NCBI RefSeq assembly: GCF_027409185.1
Contig: NC_084478.1
Coordinates: 80,273,624-80,337,623, forward strand
Direction: 5' to 3'
DNA from: Cynocephalus volans
Lineage: Eukaryota; Chordata; Mammalia; Dermoptera; Cynocephalidae
Length of the DNA stretch: 64,000 nt
Shown here: one piece after another, positions 32,181 to 64,000 of the stretch
How the letters are laid out: each line of letters opens with the position of its first letter
Numbering within the stretch: position 1 is the first letter of the stretch
The notes under the pieces: model-generated
What the model was told of the DNA's origin: nothing
What the model saw: only the letters and a program-made list of their open reading frames with translations
Database searches by the model: none
Position numbers and translations under genes: made by a program

Positions 32181-32499
32181 CTTCTTTATATGGCTGAGTC
32201 TGACTTGTCTATCATTCTCTCCAGTATTATGATGACACTGTTTTTCAGGCCTTGAGGTTCCTTTGCTGAGTCTATTGTCACAGACCCAGAGTGAGAGCCA
32301 TATTTCTTTTGTTTCAACTGTGGAAACCTCCTTTCTATACCAATGTCTTTTAAAAAAAAAATTAGTTAACATTTATTAAACACCCACAATATTTTAGCAC
32401 CTTTGATATAGTATATCCAGTCTTTATAAAATAAACAGTGTAATATAAATACCTGTGTATCTGAATGGTTTTTAATCATTTTGGGCTCATAGCCTTTTT

Positions 32500-32673
32500 C
32501 TTTTTTCTTTTTTTTTAAAAGATGACCAGTAAGGGGATCTTAACCCTTGACTTGGTGTTGTCAGCACCATGCTCTCCCAAGTGAGCTAACCAGCCACCCC
32601 TATATAGGGATCCAAACCCATGGCCTTGGTGTTATCAGCACCACACTCTCCCAAGTGAGCCACGGGCCGGCCC
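32500..32673 (-). repeat. dimeric t-SINE
   Basis: A reversed dimer ending 'cacgggccggcccc'. The duplication 'ctc(a/g)tagccttttt' lies on both sides. Confidence 0.9.
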
Positions 32674-32831
32674 CTCGTAGCCTTTTTTGAGAATCTGATG
32701 ACAGCTTTGGATTTTTCTTTCCAGAAAATATGCACTTATGCACATACATATAATATTGTACACAATCTCAGCAGTGGCTTCTGGACCATCCTTTCACAGT
32801 CCATAGACTCCATGGTAAAAACTGTTGCCCT

Positions 32832-33026
32832 GGGCTAGCACATGGCTCACTTGGGAGAGTGGGGTGCTGATAACACCAAGGCCACAGGTTCGGATCCCTA
32901 TATAGGGATGGCCGGTTAGCTTACTTGGGACAGCATGGTGCTGACAACACCAAGTCAAGGGTTTAGATCCCCTTATGGGTCATCTTTTTAAAAAAAAAAC
33001 AAAAACAAAACAAAACAAAAAAAAAC
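32832..33026 (+). repeat. dimeric t-SINE
   Basis: 'gggctagcacatggctcac' to 'cccttatgggtcatc' with an A/C-rich tail, just upstream of the RHOG-like exon. Confidence 0.88.
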
Positions 33027-33186
33027 CCCTCTTGCCGTATACAACCTTTTGCAGCTGACTCTCCTATAGTGTTAAGGGTGTGTGTGGGGGGACCGGGGGG
33101 GCAGTGTCTTACTCCCTCTCTTTCTTCTCAGAAATGTTTATAAAGCTTTGGCTCCCTAAGTTAACCAATTATCTCTAAACATTCTT

Positions 33187-33202
33187 TCTCTCTTCTACAT
33201 AG
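33187..33202 (+). promoter_or_regulatory. splice acceptor before the RHOG-like ORF
   Basis: 'tctctcttctacatag' is a pyrimidine-rich tract ending in AG, 15 bases before the ATG. RHOG itself carries its whole coding region in one exon behind a 5' UTR intron (recalled), so the same structure here is plausible. Confidence 0.5.
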
Positions 33203-33217
33203 GACTACAAGGGAAGA

Positions 33218-33793
33218 ATGCAGACAATCAAATGTGTAGTTGTAGGAGATGGGGCTGTAGGTAAGACCTGCCTCCTCATCAGTTACACAACAAATGCCTT
33301 TCCTGAGGAGTATATCCCTACTGTCTTTGATAACTATAGTGCTCAGACATCTGTGGATGGCCAAATCGTCAGCCTGAACCTGTGGGACACTGCTGGCCAA
33401 GAAGAGTATGACCGACTACGAACACTCTCCTACCCCCAGACCAATATCTTTGTCATTTGTTTTTCCATTAGCAACCCATCCTCTTATGCCAATGTGAGGC
33501 ATAAGTGGCACCCAGAGGTCTCCCATCATTGCCCCAATGTACCTGTTCTGTTGGTAGGCACCAAGAGGGACCTGCGGAGTGACCTTGAGACAGTGAAGAA
33601 GCTGAAGGAACAGAGTCTAGTGCCCACGACTCCTCAGCAAGGCACTTCCCTAGCTAAGCAGGTGGGGGCTGTGAAGTATCTGGAATGTTCGGCTCTGATG
33701 CAGGATGGAGTACATGAGGTATTTTCAGAAGCTGTCCGGGCTGTGCTTTACCCTACCACAAAGAAGAACACCAAGAAGTGTGTCCTCTTATAG
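33218..33793 (+). CDS. intact RHOG-like Rho-family GTPase, single coding exon
   Basis: The 191-codon ORF has the same length as RHOG and is closest to it within the Rho family. All GTPase elements are present. These are the P-loop GDGAVGKT (residues 10-17), switch I with TVFDNY (35-40), DTAGQEE (57-63), the guanine-specifying TKRD (about 116-119), the SAL motif (about 158-160) and a C-terminal CVLL, a CAAX box of the geranylgeranylated type. So it should bind GTP and associate with membranes, like RHOG upstream of Rac signalling. There is no frameshift or stop. It differs from recalled RHOG at many conservative positions, for example Ser for Cys in the LLISYTT segment. The ATG has A at -3. 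A polypyrimidine tract and 'acatag' acceptor end at 33202, 15 bases before the ATG, which suggests a spliced 5' exon. It could be an expressed paralog or a very young retrocopy; intactness despite divergence favours a functional gene. Confidence 0.75.
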   Translation: MQTIKCVVVGDGAVGKTCLLISYTTNAFPEEYIPTVFDNYSAQTSVDGQIVSLNLWDTAGQEEYDRLRTLSYPQTNIFVICFSISNPSSYANVRHKWHPEVSHHCPNVPVLLVGTKRDLRSDLETVKKLKEQSLVPTTPQQGTSLAKQVGAVKYLECSALMQDGVHEVFSEAVRAVLYPTTKKNTKKCVLL

Positions 33794-35130
33794 CTTTTGG
33801 GTGCTACTTGGGGACTGCACCTAAGAAGTATAAGGGGAGATTCCTTTGACAGCAGTTAAGAGTGCCAGCATGAGCCATTTGTCTCTTTCCCTAGAGACCC
33901 TAACTGGTTTATTCGGCTTTTGGAAGAACAAAGACAGACTAGTTTGTACATGGCTGCTTTGAAGTGTGGTCTGAATCTTTTGGAGGAAGTTTGAGTGTGA
34001 GCACGCACCCGTGGGTGTGTCTCCCCTGTCAAAGCAGTAAGAGAAGATGCCACTGAGTGCTGTTCTTTTCTTTCCTGGCCAGGCCATGACTAAGCAGAGC
34101 AGCCTAGTACTGTTCTTTGTTGGCTTTTGCTTGTCTGCTTTTAAATCTAATTTCAGTGTTCCTTGCTGTATTTACCATTGAGCAAGTGCCTCACAGAAGG
34201 TCAAGATTATCCAGTTTTCAAATCATTGCCTTAAACTTTCTGATATACTAATTTTTTAAAACCATTTTATGTGTGATTCCTGGGTATTCCTAATCTTGAC
34301 ATGTTTCTCCCATTCTTGGGATGAGACATTAACAAAAATGGTTAAGCAGCATTTTCCAAAGCTCTGTGAGATGGTAATAGATGTTCCTTAAAATGGTTCT
34401 GTGGTCAAATAAGCTGAGAAACCAGCAATTTAAATGAAAATTGAGCAGGTTCCTTTACCACAGGACTTTATAACTTAATATGTTTGCAACATTTCCCAAA
34501 CTTATTTCATCACTGAACTTTTTTTTTTTTTTTTTTGGTCCCATGCAACACCTATTAATGTCTCTGGTAACAGTTTCAGAGAAGCTGTGTTAATGGGAAC
34601 TAGGAATTCCCGAGGAAGAGGCTAGAGGCTGTAAAAAAACAAAAAGCAGGGGTGACCCTGTGGCGCACTCAGGAGAGTGCGGCGCTGGGAGCGCAGCAGT
34701 GCTCCCGCCGCGGGTTCGGATCCTATATAAGGATGGCCGGTGCGCTCACTGGCTGAGCATGGTACGCCGGTCACAAAAAGACAAAAAACAAAAACAAAAA
34801 CAAAAAGCATAATGTGGTCCTGTTCTTTTTGATGTTTCCCTCTTTATGCCTTTGAGACAAATGTTTATGAGCCATGGACTTGTGATTGGTTCCTCTGCTT
34901 TGGGAGATGGGTTTGGAACTTAATCATTGCATTGCATTGACGTGGGGTCTGACAATGAGATCTGCTATCAGACTGATGGCACTATGGGCCTGGTGATGTG
35001 AAATTATTAATCCCCCTCCCCCCCAAAAACTGTGTGAGTCTTCTTTGTGGCCCTTTTTCCTGTCACTTTCTGCTTTAGAGATAGACCACTCAAGGTTAAC
35101 CCCCTAAATAAAACAAAAACAAAACAAACT
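33794..35130 (+). other. putative 3' UTR of the RHOG-like gene
   Basis: Unique-looking sequence follows the stop codon. An AATAAA at 35107-35112 is followed at once by an A/C-rich run (35113-35129). This could be a poly-A signal, or, if the locus is a retrocopy, the remains of its tail. A variant t-SINE (34649-34800) is inserted. Confidence 0.35.
34649..34800 (+). repeat. variant t-SINE subfamily (CGCTCCCGCCGC type)
   Basis: 'ggggtgaccctgtggcgca', 'cagtgctcccgccgcgggt' and 'ggatggccggtgcgctcac', then an A/C-rich tail. The duplication caaaaagca lies at 34640-34648 and 34801-34809. Confidence 0.88.
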
Positions 35131-35441
35131 GTCCTGCCAGTCATTGTCTGGGACTTCTGAGCTTTCCTGAGACATCTCTTCTGCCATCATTTCTGTGCTT
35201 AGCCATTCTGAGTCTATAAAGGCTATCTTGCTTCCTGTCCTTCCTTCCTCGGTACATTTCCCTGTGTGTTTTTTCAGCCCTGTGCGCCTTTGGAGGTCTT
35301 TTAGTTGCTCCAAGAGAACTGGAGGATGTTGGATGCACATCTCCAGACCCTGAGGCTGTCCCCCTTGTGGTTATGTAGGATTTCAGGCTTTGCTGGCAGA
35401 TTCCATATCCCAGTGGGCCTGCTTCCCCCTCTTCCTAGTTG

Positions 35442-35610
35442 TTTTTCTTTTTTTTTAGAAGATGACCGGTAAGGGGATCTTAACCCTTGACTTGGTGTTG
35501 TCAGCACCACGCTCACCCAATGAGCAACCGGCCATCCCTATGTGGGATCCGAACCCACGGCCTTGGTGTTATCAGCACCACACTCTCCCAAGTGAGCCAC
35601 AGGCCGGCCC
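35442..35610 (-). repeat. dimeric t-SINE
   Basis: 'gaagatgaccggtaagggg' to 'ccacaggccggccc' in reverse orientation. Confidence 0.9.
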
Positions 35611-36143
35611 AAAGATAAAAAGTTATATAAACTTCCTATTCTCCCTCCTTTTCTTCTGGATTCCCTTTCCCCTTACCATGGACTAAAGTGTTTTGTTTTT
35701 CTTTCACCACCACATCTTCCACTTCAAACAGTTCTTCATTGGTGTATATTTCTATATCATTGTCTAAAGCTGTGGAGGGTCCAGGATGGATACTATTGTC
35801 CAGCATCTGTTTTCCGGAATGTAACCCAGGGCATCCCATGGGGGGTGGCAGGAATTCTGTACAAGTAGTGTGTTAACTGGAAGAGAATGTAGATGGCCCT
35901 CTTCAACCAAGGCCCACTAGCACTTTGGAAAGCATGTAGGCCTGTGGATGAGTTTTCCTGTAGGCAAATGAAAGCACTTACTGCTCATGTATTCTAGTCT
36001 CAGGATGTTCTGATAGATGCTGCCAGGGATGCTCACAGGATGTCGTGGTTGAAAGGGCCTAGAAACATGGCTGTCACCTGTGGGGCTGTTTCTGGGAACT
36101 TTGTTTAGCTACTGAAACCTTTTAAAATAGTTTTTAATTTAAC

Positions 36144-36316
36144 GGCCGGCCCGTGGCTCACTTGGGAGAGTGTGGTGCTGATAACACCAAGGCCATGGGT
36201 TTGGATCCCTATATAGGGATGGCTGGTTAGTTCACTTGGGAGAACGTGGTGCTGCCAACACCAAGTCAAGGGTTAAGATCCCCTTACCGGTCATCTTTAA
36301 AAAAAAAAAAAAAAAA
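36144..36316 (+). repeat. dimeric t-SINE
   Basis: 'ggccggcccgtggctcactt' to 'ccccttaccggtcatcttt' and poly-A. Confidence 0.9.
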
Positions 36317-36865
36317 GAATCTACATGAAGACTGACTTGCTGATCTCACTTTTAAGTTTTTCATAATGAATGGTAATAAACTTTTCTGATTTTACAGGGT
36401 CTGTTGCTTTCTAAAAATTAAAGCAATTCCTCCCGTCCTGGCTTTGAGTGGTTTCTAAATGCTCTTTAACTTGCAAAGGATGAAATGACTCTAGTTGTCA
36501 TATTGCACATTGTACCTATGTGTAACTGTACTTGTTTTTCTGCTCCAGACAATCAGGGTAGGGAATTGTCTTGCCCTACTAACACTGATTCTCTCGTTCC
36601 TTTCCCCAACCTATCATCCCAGGATTTTAGCTTCATTTCTGGGTTCTCACTAATGACAGATCAGTTAGTTCCCTGTAGGCAATTTTTCCTCTTATTATAC
36701 TACATTCAGTAAATAACTGTTAAGTTCCTACTGTGTTACAGGCATTACTGGGGTTGTAAAGACACATAATTTAATGTCCTTTGCTTCTTCCAGTTATGTC
36801 AGCAAAATATCCTTTCTCTGTTTGTTATAAAAACTGACTAATTCTGGCTAGTAATTATTGTCAGC

Positions 36866-37038
36866 TTTTTTTTTTTTTTTTTTAAAAGATGACCGGTAAG
36901 GGGATCTTAACCCTTGATTTGGTGTTGTCAGCACCACGCTCAGCCAGTGAGCGAACCGGCCATCCGTATATGGGATCCGAACCCGGGGCCTTGGTGTTAT
37001 CAGCACCGCACTCTCCCGAGTGAGCCACGGGCCGGCCC
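36866..37038 (-). repeat. dimeric t-SINE
   Basis: A reversed dimer close to consensus, ending 'cacgggccggccc'. The target duplication ctggctagtaattatt lies on both sides. Confidence 0.92.
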
Positions 37039-37119
37039 TGGCTAGTAATTATTTGTACTGCCTGTGCATTATTGAGTGCACTAGTAAGGAAGAATAAAAC
37101 CATGGGTTTTTTTTTTTTA

Positions 37120-38235
37120 AAAAAAGCTTTTTTGAGTTATAATTTACATACCATAAAATTCACCCATTTCAAGTGTACAATTTAACAATTTTTAGACTTA
37201 CTGAATTGTACAACCATCACCAAAATCCAATTTTAGAACATTTCTGTCATCCCAGACATGCCTCATGCAGTTATTCCCTGTTCCCACCTCCAGCCCTAGA
37301 CAACCACTAGTCTACTTTCTTTTATAGATTTGTCTTTTCTGGATATTTCATATAAATGGAATCATACAATATGTGGTCTTTTGTAACTCATTTCATTCAT
37401 TTAGCATAGTTTCCAAGGTTCATCCATTTTGTAGCACATGTTGGTACTTTATTTCTTTTTATTGCTAAATCTACTGTACAGATATATCATATTCTGCTTA
37501 TCAGTTGATGGACATTTGGATTGTTTCCACTTTTTGATTATTATGAATAACAGTGCTATGAATATCCGTGTAGAAGGCTTTGTGTGGATATGTTTTTAAT
37601 TCTCTTGGGTAGTGTTGCTTCGCCCCCCCCACGGATTTGTCATCCCACTTCCCCTGGGTGACGGACATGCAAAGGATTACTCAAAGCCCATCTCTTCCAA
37701 GCAGTGAGAGGCCCCGAAGTGGTTAACCTCCCTGGGAACGCTCAAGCGAGAGCCAACCCTTCCATTTGGGAAATTAATGCCGAATTGGGGTTCTCTCCCT
37801 GCATTTATTTTCCAGACTGGGAAGTTACAGGAAGAGAACAAAGGTGGGCTTATAGTTTAACAATATAGGCTGGTAACTTTCAGTGAAACAAGCCAGATGA
37901 CATTCCAGTAGACAATTAAGTGGTTCTATCAACAAGTTTGATCTTAGCAAACATTCCTTCTTATAGCAGTTTCTCAGTATCTTTACATATCAATCAGTAA
38001 CCAGTCTGTCTTTGGGCCAGCAACCTGCTGTGCCACAATCCTTAGCTTGCTACAGAGACTTATAGCCTGAGGGAAATTTCCAGTCCTCCTCAAGGTCCAT
38101 ATTTGAAACTGCAAGGCTTTGGAAAACCAAGCCCCGTGAAGTACATATGCTTTATAGTATATTCCACAGCGTAGAAAACTAGGAGTGGAATTTCTGGGTC
38201 ATGTGGTAAATTTATGTAAAACCATGTTTTGAGTA
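37120..38235 (-). repeat. old L1, antisense, split by a solo LTR
   Basis: 'cataccataaaattcaccca', 'aaggttcatccattttgtag' and 'gttgatggacatttggattg' on the left, and 'aggagtggaatttctgggtc' on the right, are one antisense L1. The LTR at 37613-38168 interrupts it. Confidence 0.8.
37613..38168 (-). mobile_element. solo LTR with 6-bp target duplication
   Basis: A 556-bp insert in L1 starts TGTTGCTTCGCC and ends 'attccaca' on the + strand. It is flanked by gggtag (37607-37612) and gcgtag (38169-38174), a 6-bp duplication with one mismatch. The reverse strand carries 'ggaaaataaatgca', an AATAAA signal, so the LTR reads on the minus strand. It differs from the ERV LTRs at 15.4 kb and the LTR at 2.9 kb. 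Confidence 0.7.
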
Positions 38236-39060
38236 AAGAATGGTGTCTTTAATATTGATAGTATCGGAAATCCCCTTCCATATCCTACAAGCCTCCATCT
38301 ACCTCTCATGGAATCTGCTTTTCCTCAAGCACAAGCATCCAAGATGCAATAAAGTATAGTAAATAACTACTATAAGGTACATTAAAAAACGTATTCCATT
38401 GTTGCTTTTTGTTCTCTTTTTTCTTTTGTGTTTTAAATATTAGTATAGTAATAGTATTCTACTGACTTTCATTCCTAAAGTGCAGCATTTCAGCTACTAT
38501 GTAGGTTTTGGCAGACTTTTGTCTGGCCTGGAAATGTAACTACTGTTAAAACATTGTATGGGATACTCATACAATGTTCAGTAAAAAAGAATGAGGAAGA
38601 GTGCTATGAATATCCTATGAGGGACATTCCTTTGTAGGATATAGTTTGTATATACATACACTTTGTGTATATGTACCTTGCATATATACTTTGAGTATAT
38701 ATATATATATATATATACTTTGTATATCCTATGAAGTGGTACAGTGTGACTTCTAGTATATATTATTAAGTAAAAAAATAGGTGAACAGAATAGATATAG
38801 TATGCTACCTTTTGCGTAAGGAAAAGGCAGAAATAAGAATATATACACATATTTGCATATGTTTGCAAAAAGAAACACAGGAAGGATAAACCAGGAACTA
38901 ATGGTTACTTACAGGGAGTGGGTGGGAATGGGGTAGATAGAGGGCATAGGCATGGGAACAAGACTTCTCTGAGAATAGCTTTTTACATATTTTTGACTTT
39001 GAACATGTAAAGGTTTACATATTCAAAAAAATAAAATTATATAAAAAAGGATAATAAAGC
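38236..39060. other. unrecognised sequence with TA repeat and L1 3' scrap
   Basis: A (TA)n tract lies at 38696-38717. About 38875-39060 ('aactaatggttacttacagg', 'aacatgtaaaggtttacata') looks like a sense L1 3' end. No gene. Confidence 0.4.
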
Positions 39061-40009
39061 AAATCCTAAAGTTTAATACAAACAGAAACAAATGATTTTA
39101 AAAGTACATGAAACTAATAACTCAACAGAGGGAAAAACGATTCAAGTAATTTTTGAACACAGTACTTTGTATGTCCTTAGTGAGATATATCCTAAGGACA
39201 AAAAACTGCAAAGAATTTCTGAACGTTACTTAGGTTTATTGTTGCTCATGGTCTTGTAATTGTGAAAAGAGTAAATATATTAATGTTGGGAATCGGAGTT
39301 TTCATTGTTAAGAGAAGCAAGATACAAACATGAAATGGGGAAAGGTGAGGAAGAACCTTGTGGTGTTCGATTTGAACTGGAGTATCATTAGTATAAATTC
39401 ACTATTTATTTTAGCTCTCTCCACTGAAAGGACCTACAAGCAATGATACCCCAGATCTTGGTTTCTAAACACCATTCCCCACTAAAAGGAACCAGGGCTC
39501 CTTGGAGAAGTGGGTAATATCAGGTCCAGGACAGGGAATGTTCAGAGTAAGCCTGGCACATCTTGTGCCAAAAAGCAAGGAAGTGCTCCGAGACTAATGG
39601 TCATGTTGAAAGGACACAGGACCCAGAGTGAAGTGATTCCCATATTTGGGACAATTGGGGCATCAAAAGGAATGATGATGCTAGAATATAACACATTAAA
39701 ATATAGAAAAATACAAGAAAGGAGATAACAAAAGGGAGAGTTCTTCTTTAATGAATAATTCCAGTTAATAAATGTAAAAAGAACGTAAGAATTAGAAAAA
39801 TCAACCTTTTGCACTCTCCGAGTATAATTGATTCAAGCAAGGCTCAGCAATGGACGCTAAAGCCATTGGGTGCAAGAATAATAGGGAATAGGATATCCAC
39901 ACAATCTCAAAATATCACCCCATAGATTATTTACTTATTACAAAGGGGAAAACGTACCTTTGCGATGGAGAGATCTGGCGGCCACCAATATTAGGCCAAC
40001 CTGACATTG
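39061..40009. other. intergenic, unrecognised
   Basis: Nothing coding is recognised. It may be an older part of the L1 whose 3' end follows. Confidence 0.35.
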
Positions 40010-40497
40010 TGCCTTCTGATGGCCGGTAAAATATTTAACCTGAATCAATTTGAAGACACGATCAGACAAATTCAGAACATGGAATGTTTTCAAGACAACT
40101 TGCCTGGATTCTTCCAAAAATTTAGTGTCATGAAAAATAAAAAGGCAGGTGAATTCTGGACTAAAGGGAGATGACCGATGTAATACGTGAACCTTGACTG
40201 GATGCTGGATTGGAAAAAAAACATAAAATGCCCCAATTAAGACAACTGGAGAAATTTGAAATATGGACTGTATATTAAATAATATTAAATTACTTTTTAA
40301 AGATATACTAGTACGGTGGTTATGTAGTAATATGCCCGTTTTTAGGAGTGAATAACCAAGATGTCTGTAACCCACTTTCAAATGGCTTACGGGGAAAACC
40401 AAAACAAAACCCTAGCAAAACGTTAACAACTGTGAATCTAGATAAAGGGTCGTCTGTTCATTTTAACTCATCTTTCACATTTTCCAAAATAAAACGT
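40010..40497 (+). repeat. old L1 3' end, sense
   Basis: 'aatatggactgtatattaaa', 'gtggttatgtagtaatatgc', 'gttaacaactgtgaatctag' and the closing 'ttccaaaataaaacgttg' match the recalled 3' UTR of old L1 families. It ends about 200 bp before the TAF1 promoter motifs. The reverse-strand 154-codon ORF here is spurious. Confidence 0.65.
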
Positions 40498-40689
40498 TGA
40501 GGGGGAAATCCATTTCTATGGGAAATGTCAATTCAAAACAAGTAATTTACAAAGGTACCTCTGGCACAGTTGGGGACTGCCTGTACAATTTTCAGCATGT
40601 TTCCCTTAGGGACGGAGTGGCGAAGCAGCAGACAGCACAGAAGAGAACGACCGAACCTAATCTTTACTTCCGTGCATGGTGGCGTGACC

Positions 40690-63844
<23,155 letters not shown>

Positions 63845-63861
63845 GTGAGTTTGATTCACCG

Positions 63862-64000
63862 CCTTTTTTTTTTTTTTTTTAAATAGATGACCGGTAAGGG
63901 GATCTTAACCCTTGACTTGGTGTTGTCAGCACTACGCTCACCCAGTGAGCAACTGGCCATCCCTATATGGGATCTGAACCTGTGGCCTTGGTGTTATCAG
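63862..64000 (-). repeat. dimeric t-SINE, cut by the window end
   Basis: Poly-T, 'gatgaccggtaaggggatc', 'gcacctacgctcacccagt'-like middle and 'ctgtggccttggtgttatc' run off the end of the window. It lies in the intron after TAF1 exon 23. Confidence 0.9.

Larger units (their letters stand above)
29081..33160. other. intergenic, mostly unique, few repeats
   Basis: No coding gene is recognised. It contains an L1-like scrap (30330-30480), a very short t-SINE (31427-31484), a chimeric t-SINE (31627-31750), a MIR (32010-32180) and two dimeric t-SINEs (32500-32673, 32832-33026). If the RHOG-like gene has a 5' exon, its intron would run through here. Confidence 0.5.
35131..36480. other. intergenic, two t-SINEs, otherwise unrecognised
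   Basis: No gene is assigned. A minus-strand 67-codon ORF (35636-35839) is acidic but unsupported. t-SINEs lie at 35442-35610 and 36144-36316. AATAAA near 36376 has no assigned transcript. Confidence 0.4.

Noticed and set aside
35636-35839. 67-codon acidic minus-strand ORF
   Set aside because: Short, with no homology I can name and no conserved context.
39938-40402. 154-codon minus-strand ORF upstream of TAF1
   Set aside because: Most of the region reads as an old L1 3' UTR on the plus strand, so the opposite ORF is accidental.

Overview
This is a mammalian X-chromosome-type window. The right third (about 41.0-64.0 kb) is the 5' two thirds of TAF1, the largest subunit of TFIID, on the + strand. 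I can place 23 coding exons by consensus splice sites and reading-frame continuity; they give about 1,206 codons. The window ends in the intron after exon 23, so the zinc knuckle, bromodomains and acidic tail lie outside it. The host is most likely a colugo (Dermoptera). There is no Alu anywhere. The commonest young repeat is a tRNA-derived SINE that occurs as a dimer (left unit starting GGGCCGGCCCGTGGCTCAC, right unit ending in GATCCCCTTACCGGTCATC, then poly-A), as chimeric monomers, and as an older single-unit form (GGCTGGCCAGTTAGCTCAG...CCAGCTGCC). That architecture fits the dermopteran t-SINE/CYN family. The species call is an inference.

Layout. 1-28.5 kb is intergenic and repeat-dominated. 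It holds many old L1 pieces (mostly antisense up to 15 kb, mostly sense from 22 to 28.5 kb), MIRs, MaLR-type LTRs, a Tigger/MER2-like element, three copies of a palindromic mariner-like MITE, and a 5S rRNA pseudogene (8661-8780, -). It also holds a solo LTR that splits a MIR (2894-3375), a recent internally deleted endogenous retrovirus with two LTRs and a 6-bp target duplication (15440-18159), and an ATPSCKMT (FAM173B) processed pseudogene broken by a SINE (21346-22152, -).

28.5-41 kb has fewer repeats. A CpG-dense patch lies at about 28.84-29.08 kb. An intact 191-codon Rho GTPase ORF closely related to RHOG lies at 33218-33793 (+), directly behind a good splice acceptor. Another solo LTR with a 6-bp duplication lies at 37613-38168, and an L1 3' end lies just upstream of the TAF1 promoter.

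41-64 kb: the TAF1 promoter has ETS motifs, a perfect 12-bp CACGTG palindrome, an inverted CCAAT and a YY1-type motif over the start codon. The exons encode the TBP-binding N-terminus, the acidic and proline-rich linker, the DUF3591/HAT core with its winged-helix part, and the following helical region. Introns carry t-SINEs, MIRs and, in intron 18, a long run of antisense L1.

TAF1 and the RHOG-like ORF are the only loci that look protein-coding and alive. Nothing here is a prokaryotic-style system, CRISPR array or operon. The items most worth follow-up are the RHOG-like gene, a lineage change at the TAF1 start (upstream AUG turned into a 4-codon uORF), and the deleted retrovirus with an in-frame Gag/Env-like ORF.
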